From contig CAZYCC010000039.1 of the NCBI GenBank assembly GCA_964645985.1, forward strand, positions 1-16,418: DNA of 16,418 nt. Direction: 5' to 3'. Source of the DNA: CAZYCC01 sp964645985 (lineage in GTDB: Bacteria; Bacillota; Clostridia; Oscillospirales; CAG-272). Shown here piece after piece: positions 6,197 to 12,495 of the stretch; the first letter of the stretch is position 1, and each line of letters starts with the position of its first letter. The notes under the pieces were generated by a model. The model was given only the letters and a program-made list of their open reading frames with translations. It made no database searches and was not told where the DNA came from. A program made the position numbers and the translations under genes.

Positions 6197-7972
6197 TTGA
6201 ACGACCGTGATGTGGTAGAGGAGGTCAAGGCGAGGTGCGACATCGTCTCGCTCATCTCCGAGAGCGTCAAGCTGCGCAAAACCGGGGCGAATTACGTCGG
6301 CCTGTGCCCCTTTCACTCGGAGAAAACGCCCTCCTTCGTCGTTTTTCCGTCCACCTCGAACTTCTACTGCTTCGGCTGCGGGGCGGGCGGCGACGCGCTG
6401 AACTTCGTTATGCGCGAGGAGAACCTCAGCTTCCGCGAGGCGCTGGAGACCTTGGGCAAGCGCGTTGGGGTGGAGATCCCCCCCTATCGCGGGCGGGGGG
6501 AGGAGGGGGAATATGGCAATATCGACCGCGAGCGGCTGCTTTCGATGAACACCGCCGCCGCGCGCTTTTACCGCGATCGCCTCTTCGATGAGCGCACGCC
6601 CGAGGGGCTGCGCTACCTCACCGCGCGGGGCCTTGCGACCCCGATTATCCGCCGCTTTGGCATAGGGTACGCGCCGCCGGGCAGCTCTCCCTTGCGCGAG
6701 CACCTTCTTTCGCTCGGCTACACCGATGAGGAGATGGAGGCGGGGTGCCTTGCCGGCGAGGGCAGGGACAAGGTGACTGGCGAGCCTTACCACTTCGACT
6801 TTTTCCGCGCCCGGGTCATTTTCCCGATTTTCGACCTTTCGGGCGCGGTCATCGGCTTCGGCGGGCGCGCCTTGGGCGATGGCGAGCCGAAATATCTCAA
6901 CAGCCGCGACACCGCCGTCTTCAAAAAGCGCCGTACGCTCTTCGCGCTCAACTTCGCGAAAAAGGTATGCGCGCAGCAGATAATTCTCTGCGAGGGGTAT
7001 ATGGATGTCATCGCGCTGCACCGCGCGGGCTTCAATAACGCCGTCGCGACCCTCGGCACGGCAATCACCCCCGACCACGCGCGGCTGATGGCGCGCTACA
7101 CGAAGAGCGTCGTTATCTGCTACGACGCGGACGAGGCGGGGCAGCGCGCCGCCGACCGCGCCTTCCAAATCCTCGGGCAGGTCGGTCTTGACACCACCAT
7201 TCTCAAAGTCGAGGGGGCGAAGGACCCGGACGAGTATTTGCGAAAAAACGGTGCGGATGCCTTTCAGGCGCTGCTCGGCGGGGCGCGATCGCGCTTTGAT
7301 TTTCAGCTCGAGCGCACGCTCGCGGGGCACGATACCGCCGACCCGCAGGAGCGCGTCCGGCTCTCCTCGCAGCTCTCGCGCACCATCGCCGACTACCCCT
7401 CGGCGGTCGAGCGCGATGTTTACACCCGGCGCGCGGCAGAGGCGCTCGGCGTGCCGCCCGAGGCGCTCGCGCGCGATGTTGCGGCGGCGCGGCGCGGGGC
7501 GGGCAAAAAAGCCGAGCGCGAGCGCTTTCGCAGCTTTGAGCGGGAAATGCTCGGCTACGGCGAGCGCGTCAACCCCGACATCGCGCGAAATCCGGGGGGA
7601 GGCGCGGCGGAGGAGGCGGTGCTCGGGCTGCTGCTCCTGCGCCCCGAGTTCACCTCTACGGTGAAGGGCGAGGGCCTACTTACGCCGGACGATTTTGTCA
7701 CCGATTTCGGGCGGAGGGCGTTTGCTTTCCTCATGGAGAACGGCGAGGGAGCGGAGGCGCTGCTCTCGCGCGACTTTTCAGCGGATGAGGTCGGGCGATT
7801 GACGCGCATGAAGGTGCGGCGAATGGCGCTCACCGAGAACGGCGAGGAGCAGCTGCGCGAGGGCGCGGCGGCTCTGCGCGCGGCAAGAGAGCGCGGGCAG
7901 TCGAGCGGGGAGGGGCCGGTCGAGGTAGAGGACGTCCTGCGCGCCATCGAGGCAAAGAGAAACAAGGGATAA
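6197..7972 (+). CDS. dnaG: DNA primase
   Basis: DnaG makes the RNA primers for lagging-strand synthesis. Counting from TTG 6197 the protein is 591 residues, normal for the family. The N-terminal CHC2 zinc finger has C37, H40, C58 and C61 (CPFHSEKTPSF...FYCFGCGAGGD). The catalytic core carries the Toprim motifs CEGYMDVIALH (E266) and CYDADEAGQRA (D310, D312), preceded by FPIFDLSGAVIGFGGR. A C-terminal part with EEAVLGLLLLRPEF resembles the helicase-binding domain. The TTG start is chosen because MNDRDVVEEVKARCDIV matches the usual N-terminus and GAGGGG (6188-6193) lies just upstream, although only 3 bases away. It precedes rpoD by 46 bases, probably as one transcript. Confidence 0.98.
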   Translation: MNDRDVVEEVKARCDIVSLISESVKLRKTGANYVGLCPFHSEKTPSFVVFPSTSNFYCFGCGAGGDALNFVMREENLSFREALETLGKRVGVEIPPYRGRGEEGEYGNIDRERLLSMNTAAARFYRDRLFDERTPEGLRYLTARGLATPIIRRFGIGYAPPGSSPLREHLLSLGYTDEEMEAGCLAGEGRDKVTGEPYHFDFFRARVIFPIFDLSGAVIGFGGRALGDGEPKYLNSRDTAVFKKRRTLFALNFAKKVCAQQIILCEGYMDVIALHRAGFNNAVATLGTAITPDHARLMARYTKSVVICYDADEAGQRAADRAFQILGQVGLDTTILKVEGAKDPDEYLRKNGADAFQALLGGARSRFDFQLERTLAGHDTADPQERVRLSSQLSRTIADYPSAVERDVYTRRAAEALGVPPEALARDVAAARRGAGKKAERERFRSFEREMLGYGERVNPDIARNPGGGAAEEAVLGLLLLRPEFTSTVKGEGLLTPDDFVTDFGRRAFAFLMENGEGAEALLSRDFSADEVGRLTRMKVRRMALTENGEEQLREGAAALRAARERGQSSGEGPVEVEDVLRAIEAKRNKG

Positions 7973-8018
7973 CGAAGGATAGAGTGCGCGGCCTGCCCGC
8001 GAGAAGGAGGAGTGAGAA

Positions 8019-9557
8019 ATGAGCGACAAAGCGAAAAAGAACGAAAAGACCCCCGCCGCCGCGAGCGAGGCGGTCGCGCCGAGCGCGGAGAAAATCGCCC
8101 CCGAGGCGGCAAGCGAGGTCTCTCCCCCGGCGAAGCCCAAGCGGTCACATCACAAGAAGAAACCCGCNNNNNNNNNNNNNNNNNNNNNNNNNNNNNNNNN
8201 NNNNNNNNNNNNNNNNNNNNNNNNNNNNNNNNNNNNNNNNNNNNNNNNNNNNNNNNNNNNNNNNNNNCACAAGAAGAAACCCGCGCCCGAACCCGCGCCG
8301 TCCCCGGAGGAACCCGGCCCTACGGCGGAGGACACCGCGCCTGCGCCCGAAGTGACACCCGCGCCCGCGCCCGCGCCCGCCCCGGAGGAGAGCGCGCCGG
8401 TGCGCGAGGCGACGCAGGACGAGATGGACACGGCGACGGCGAACCTCGTCGCCAAGGGGGTAACGACCGGGCACCTATCTAGCGAGGAGATCGAGAGCGC
8501 GCTCGACGGCGTCGCCTACACCGAGGAGCAGTCCGAGAAGCTCTACGACACGCTCGAGGACAACAACATCCGCATCACGGGCGAGGGGGAGGCGGAGATC
8601 CCGGATCTGTCGCGGCAGGCGGCGAGCGAGGCGGAGCAGGTGGCGAGCGAGGCGGAGCGGCTCGGCTCGGGCGAGGAGATGGAGAAAATGCTCTCGCAAG
8701 AGGGCGTTTCCATCGACGACCCGGTGCGCATGTACCTGCGGGAGATCGGCAGCGTGCCGCTGCTGAAGGCGGAGGAGGAGCGGGAGCTGGCCAAGCGCGC
8801 GGGCGAGGGCGACATTGACGCGAAGAAAGCGCTTGAGGAGGCGAACCTGCGCCTCGTTGTCAGCATCGCCAAGCGCTACGTCGGGCGGGGTATGAGCTTC
8901 CTCGACCTCATTCAGGAGGGCAACCTCGGCCTCATTCGCGCGGTCGACAAATTCGACTACCGCAAGGGCTACCGCTTCTCGACCTACGCCACATGGTGGA
9001 TTCGGCAGGCGATCACCCGCGCCATCGCCGATCAGGCGCGCACCATCCGCATCCCGGTGCACATGACCGAGACCATTCACAAGATTATGCGCGCGCAGCG
9101 GGTGCTCGTGCAGGATCTCGGGCGCGAGCCCACCGTGGAGGAGGTCGCGCACGAGGTGGAGATGCCCGCCGCGCGCGTGCAGGAGATCCTGAAAATCGCG
9201 CAGGACCCGGTCTCGCTCGAAACGCCGATCGGCGAGGAGGAGGACTCGCGCTTAGGGGACTTTGTCGAGGATCACGACGCGCCCTCGCCCGATGAGTCGG
9301 CGATCCGCGCGCTCATGCGGCGGCAGCTGATAAAGGCGCTCGACAGCCTCAACCCGCGCGAGCGGGACATCATCGAGCGGCGCTACGGTATCGGGCACTA
9401 CACGCGCACCTACACCCTCGAGGAGGTCGGAAAGGTGCACGACATCACGCGCGAGCGCATTCGGCAAATCGAGCGCAAGGCGATGCGCAAGATCAAGGCG
9501 TCGGTGGCGGGCCATCGCCTCGAGGAGTTCCTCGACAGCGACACGTCCATCCATTGA
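8019..9557 (+). CDS. rpoD: Primary RNA polymerase sigma factor (sigma-A/RpoD), interrupted by an assembly gap
   Basis: This is the housekeeping sigma-70 factor. ATG 8019 follows AAGGAGG (8004-8010). A Lys/Pro/Ala-rich N-terminal extension contains the 100-N gap (8168-8267), so the true length is uncertain (512 residues as drawn). A region 1.1-like segment follows (QDEMDTATANLVAKGVTTGH onward), then region 1.2 (DPVRMYLREIG, about 234), region 2 (NLRLVVSIAKRYVGRGMSFLDLIQEGNLGLIRAV; 2.4 YRFSTYATWWIRQAITRAI, about 317-335), region 3 (IRIPVHMTETIHK) and region 4.2 (ITRERIRQIERKAMRKI, about 476-492). The loop GIGHYTRTYTLEEVG in region 4 is one residue longer than in typical members. It forms the classic dnaG-rpoD pair, and a heptamer element follows the stop codon. 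Confidence 0.97.
   Translation: MSDKAKKNEKTPAAASEAVAPSAEKIAPEAASEVSPPAKPKRSHHKKKPXXXXXXXXXXXXXXXXXXXXXXXXXXXXXXXXXXHKKKPAPEPAPSPEEPGPTAEDTAPAPEVTPAPAPAPAPEESAPVREATQDEMDTATANLVAKGVTTGHLSSEEIESALDGVAYTEEQSEKLYDTLEDNNIRITGEGEAEIPDLSRQAASEAEQVASEAERLGSGEEMEKMLSQEGVSIDDPVRMYLREIGSVPLLKAEEERELAKRAGEGDIDAKKALEEANLRLVVSIAKRYVGRGMSFLDLIQEGNLGLIRAVDKFDYRKGYRFSTYATWWIRQAITRAIADQARTIRIPVHMTETIHKIMRAQRVLVQDLGREPTVEEVAHEVEMPAARVQEILKIAQDPVSLETPIGEEEDSRLGDFVEDHDAPSPDESAIRALMRRQLIKALDSLNPRERDIIERRYGIGHYTRTYTLEEVGKVHDITRERIRQIERKAMRKIKASVAGHRLEEFLDSDTSIH
8168..8267. other. Assembly gap (100 N) inside rpoD
   Basis: Exactly 100 N are present, the usual placeholder for a gap of unknown size. Both edges carry the same 17-mer, CACAAGAAGAAACCCGC (8151-8167 and 8268-8284), encoding HKKKP plus one base. 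The gap therefore sits at a repeat; the two contig ends may simply overlap, or several HKKKP-type units may be missing. Confidence 0.97.
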
Positions 9558-9561
9558 AAAG

Positions 9562-9689
9562 AGTAGTAGATAGTGATGAGTGATGAGTGAAAAGCGTTTC
9601 GCGGAGAGGGCGGTTTCTATCCACTATCCACTAACCACTATCCACTCACTATCCACTGACCACTGACCACTATCCACTCCCTATCCGCT
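9562..9689. repeat. Heptamer repeat element, copy 3 (rpoD / lipoprotein)
   Basis: The left arm has GATAGTGATGAGTGATGAGT-type units. The core GTGAAAAGCGTTTCGCGGAG leads into GGTTTCTATCCAC, and the right arm is a run of TATCCAC, TAACCAC, TCACTATCCAC and TGACCAC units. The core matches the GAARCGTTYACTCTCTATYC modules of copy 2. It starts 5 bases after the rpoD stop codon and ends just before the palindrome and promoter of the next gene. Confidence 0.9.
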
Positions 9690-9692
9690 GCT

Positions 9693-9721
9693 CGCGAAAA
9701 AAGTGCAAATTTTTTGTCGCG
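9693..9721. promoter_or_regulatory. A-tract/T-tract inverted repeat upstream of the lipoprotein promoter
   Basis: CGCGAAAAAA (9693-9702) and TTTTTTGTCGCG (9710-9721) form an inverted repeat with a two-base bulge around GTGCAAA, directly followed by GGAGCTTGACA containing the -35. The same layout (CGCGAAAA-TTTTCGCG then GAGCTTG) occurs before rplS. It may be a UP element, an operator, or a weak terminator for rpoD (the stem ends in U-rich RNA). Confidence 0.5.
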
Positions 9722-9726
9722 GGAGC

Positions 9727-9755
9727 TTGACAGGCGGCTTTTTGTCGTGTATACT
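9727..9755 (+). promoter_or_regulatory. Near-consensus promoter of the lipoprotein gene
   Basis: TTGACA (9727-9732) matches the -35 consensus exactly, and TATACT (9750-9755) differs from TATAAT at one base; the spacer is 17 bases. The start site should be near 9762, about 220 bases before the chosen start codon. Confidence 0.85.
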
Positions 9756-9761
9756 GCAAGC

Positions 9762-9983
9762 GGGGGATTCTCCCCCCGCGCGGCGGGTTTCTCCCGGCTC
9801 GTGGGTTTTTCCATTTTCCCTTCTCCTCCGGGAGTTCCCCGCGCGAAGGGGGTTTCCCCGCGCCCGAGGCGGCGGCGGACCTTGCTTTCGCTTTGCTGCC
9901 CCGCCATAGCCTCTCCCGCGCACTGCGTCATGAATCCGCGGCAGCTTGCCGCGCCGTTTTTCCTCCGCCGGAGGTTTCGTCTT
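9762..9983 (+). promoter_or_regulatory. Long structured 5' leader of the lipoprotein gene
   Basis: The leader begins with a G/C hairpin (GCGGGGGATTCTCCCCCCGC, 9760-9779). It holds other short hairpins, a GGGTTTTT tract near 9803-9810, and ends with CCTCC (9962-9966) complementary to the Shine-Dalgarno GGAGG (9970-9974), so the ribosome binding site could be hidden. I recognise no known riboswitch class. Regulation by this leader is an inference from its length and structure. Confidence 0.4.
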
Positions 9984-11771
9984 ATGAAGAAAAGATGTTT
10001 CGCGAGGGTCGCGGCGCTGCTGCTCTGCGCCGCGCTGCTGCTGCCGGCGCTGCTCTCCTGCGGGGGCAGCTTCCTCGTTTCCGACTCCACCGCGGCGAAG
10101 GCGATCACCGTGACGATCACCACCATTTGCGAGGAGGGGACGACCGAGGAAGCCATCGGCCTTGTGCAGAACGCGATAAACGATGTGACCGAGGCGCAGT
10201 TCAACACCCACGTCGTCCTGCGTATGCTGCCCGAGGAGCAGTTTGAGGAGTTTGTCCTCACCGCCTCCGAGCAGAACTACCTCAAAGGCATCGGCGCGAT
10301 AGAAGAAGAGGAGCCGGACGAGGAGGACGGGGAGACTACCGACGAGGAAGCGGAAGACCTTGAGATTCAGACCGGCGAGGACGGCGAGCAGTTCTATGTG
10401 ACGAGCAACGGCGACAAGCATGTGCTCGATGAGAACGGGCGCGGCCATGTCGTCTACCCCGAGGCGGGCGAGCAGCAGCTCGACATCGTCCTCATCCCCA
10501 ATCTGACGGTGTACGATGAGCTAGTAAACGGCTACACCGAGGAGATGGAGGCGGAGAACGGCGACACGGTCACCGTGCAGACCCCCTACCTTGCCGAGCT
10601 CGGCACAGAGGAGATCCCCTTCGGCTCTCTGCTTGGCAAATATGTGCCGAACTACAACGTTTCGGTGCGCTACGCGCTCGGGTTGACCAAGCACACCTAC
10701 GCTATCCCGAACAACACCTATCACGGCGACTACCGCTATCTGCTTGTTAACAAAGACCTCTTCGACAAATATCAGTACGATATAAACGTCGTCTCCGGCA
10801 TGGCGGACCTGCTGCCCTTCCTGCAGGACATCGCGGCGGCGGGAGAGCCGGTGCAGCCGATTGCCCACTACGCGGGCTATCACTGGATGTCCTTCCTCGG
10901 GGAGGACTCGGTCGTGTCCATGGCCGTCGCCAACTCCTACATCACCGATATTGTCAACTACCCCGCGCCGATTTTCGATTCGAGCGTCTACCGCAGCGAG
11001 CTCTCTGTGCTGCGGGATCTGCGCAATATGGGCTACAGCTGGTCGGAGGATGAGTATTACGACCCGGAGCAGCTCGAACCCTTCGGCGTCACCGCCCTGC
11101 GCGGAGACCCGACCATCCCGGAGAAATACGAGGACGAGTATTACGTCGTCACGGCAGAGAAGCCTCAGATCACAAGCGAGATGTACGACGGGATGTACGG
11201 CATCAGCTCGTCCTGCGCCTATCCCGCGCGCGCGATGGAAGTGCTGACCCTCTTCAGCACGAACGCCGAGATGGCCAACCTCCTCGCCTACGGCGTGGAG
11301 GGCCCGCACTACGACCTCTCGCCCGACGGCATCGTCACCAACCGCAGCGCCGATTACCGCATTAACCCTCGCTACGCCGGAAACAACTTCCTCCTCCGGC
11401 AAAACGACGAGATGAGCGAGACAGAGCTCAAATACTCGGCAAATAACTGGGAGCTTGCCAAGACGCAGAACCGCGACCTCGTGCTCAACTTCTTCTGCGG
11501 CTTTCAGGTCTACGGCGATGAGATCATTCAGCAGCAGCTCGCCGATATGGACGCGCTCAGCCGCAGTATCACCGCCCGCGTTGATGAGTACGATGAGGCG
11601 AGCGGCATGAGCTACGATGAGTATCTGCGCTCGCTCGGCGATGAGATACGCTCCTCCCCCGAGTACACGGTCGTCTCCAAGGTCGTCGCCGGCAGTAGTA
11701 GCCCGAGCGACAACTCCCCCTTCCAGCAGTTCAACCGCTTCTTCCTCGCAAGATATATGCGCGAGGAGTGA
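9984..11771 (+). CDS. Orphan extracellular solute-binding-type lipoprotein
   Basis: This 595-residue protein has a lipoprotein signal peptide: basic MKKRCFAR, a hydrophobic core, and lipobox LLSC with C26 as the lipidated cysteine. It should be anchored on the outer face of the cytoplasmic membrane. The body resembles family 1 solute-binding proteins of ABC importers: LDIVLIPNLTVYDELVNG near the start, and the C-terminal PARAMEVLTLFSTNAEMANLLAYGVEGPHYDL is typical. A strongly acidic insertion (about residues 105-135, runs of Glu and Asp) is unusual. ATG 9984 is chosen over in-frame ATG 9930 because of GGAGG 9 bases upstream. No ABC permease or ATPase gene is adjacent, so its ligand and partner are unknown; a sensory or scaffold role is possible. 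It has its own strong promoter and terminator. Confidence 0.78.
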   Translation: MKKRCFARVAALLLCAALLLPALLSCGGSFLVSDSTAAKAITVTITTICEEGTTEEAIGLVQNAINDVTEAQFNTHVVLRMLPEEQFEEFVLTASEQNYLKGIGAIEEEEPDEEDGETTDEEAEDLEIQTGEDGEQFYVTSNGDKHVLDENGRGHVVYPEAGEQQLDIVLIPNLTVYDELVNGYTEEMEAENGDTVTVQTPYLAELGTEEIPFGSLLGKYVPNYNVSVRYALGLTKHTYAIPNNTYHGDYRYLLVNKDLFDKYQYDINVVSGMADLLPFLQDIAAAGEPVQPIAHYAGYHWMSFLGEDSVVSMAVANSYITDIVNYPAPIFDSSVYRSELSVLRDLRNMGYSWSEDEYYDPEQLEPFGVTALRGDPTIPEKYEDEYYVVTAEKPQITSEMYDGMYGISSSCAYPARAMEVLTLFSTNAEMANLLAYGVEGPHYDLSPDGIVTNRSADYRINPRYAGNNFLLRQNDEMSETELKYSANNWELAKTQNRDLVLNFFCGFQVYGDEIIQQQLADMDALSRSITARVDEYDEASGMSYDEYLRSLGDEIRSSPEYTVVSKVVAGSSSPSDNSPFQQFNRFFLARYMREE

Positions 11772-11786
11772 CGGGAACCCCCCTCT

Positions 11787-11815
11787 AAAAAGGGCGCCGC
11801 AAGGCGCCCTTTTTT
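11787..11815 (+). terminator. Rho-independent terminator after the lipoprotein gene
   Basis: AAAAAGGGCGCC (11787-11798) pairs perfectly with GGCGCCCTTTTT (11803-11814) around the loop GCAA and ends in a run of T. Confidence 0.95.
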
Positions 11816-12395
11816 GCGCGGGCGCGCGGGAGGGGCGCGAGGGGTGCGTACTCTCCTCGGGGATCCGCTCCCGTGAGGTGGAGGGTAGGCGCGCGCTTTC
11901 CTCGGGCGGGGTGTTCCCCTCGCGAGATGGTGGGCGCGCGTGTGGCGGGCGCGGGGGCGCGAGGCGATCCCGCGAAATCGGCGTGTGCCATTCCCCCGTG
12001 GGGGGGGTGCAGGCGAACCTGTCCCCGGCGGAGGCGGGCAAAAGACGAGCGGGCGCGGGAGAGGAATAAGTCGGGCGAAGCCCGGGGCAAACCCGCTCCG
12101 CTACCGGGCAAAATCGAGGAGAACCCCCTCACCTGGGGCAGTTCGCCCGGCGGCGCGGGGAGAACCGCGCGTATCCTCCGCGCAATTTGTCGAGTGCGGC
12201 ACGGGGGTGCGCTTTCCGCGCGGGGGAGAGAGGAACGGAAAGGGGGCGCGTGCATTCCCGGGAGGAGGTGGAGCACGCTTTTTTTCGGCGTGGTGTTCCC
12301 TTTACAACGGAGAGCACGCCGCTCATGTGAGGGGAGAGGGGTCGGCAGGCGCGGCGCGGGCGAAAGAGGAGCGGGGGGGCGCGGGGGCGCTCCCC
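11816..12395. other. Long GC-rich repetitive spacer before the stalk-domain gene
   Basis: I see no credible gene in these 580 bases. Open frames on both strands translate to Arg/Gly/Pro/Ala-rich low-complexity sequence without recognisable domains. The spacer is made of variable GC-rich units (for example TTCCCCTCGCGAGATGG near 11917, GGGCAAAAGACGAG near 12040, GGGGCAAACCCGCTCCG near 12084). It includes one segment nearly identical to coding DNA of the next gene (12104-12141). It ends with a short GGAGCG/CGCTCC inverted repeat around G-runs (12368-12393), directly against the next promoter. Confidence 0.55.
12104..12141. repeat. GC-rich dispersed unit, intergenic copy
   Basis: CCGGGCAAAATCG (12104-12116), then a 24-base block beginning GGAGAACCCCCTCACC and ending GGGGCAG (12118-12141). 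The first block is identical to 12899-12911 and the second differs at a single base from 12931-12954, both within the tail-coding part of the next gene. Confidence 0.75.
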
Positions 12396-12424
12396 TTGCA
12401 ATGGGGGGCGCGGTATGGTATACT
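12396..12424 (+). promoter_or_regulatory. Promoter of the stalk-domain gene
   Basis: TTGCAA (12396-12401) and TATACT (12419-12424) are 17 bases apart, with TG one base upstream of the -10 (extended -10). Transcription would start near 12431, about 65 bases before the annotated ATG. Confidence 0.78.
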
Positions 12425-12495
12425 TTTGTTGTGAAATTCTCCTGCGCGCGAGGGGGACGGGCTCGCGGGAGGCGGCATAGGGCGGGCGGAATGCG

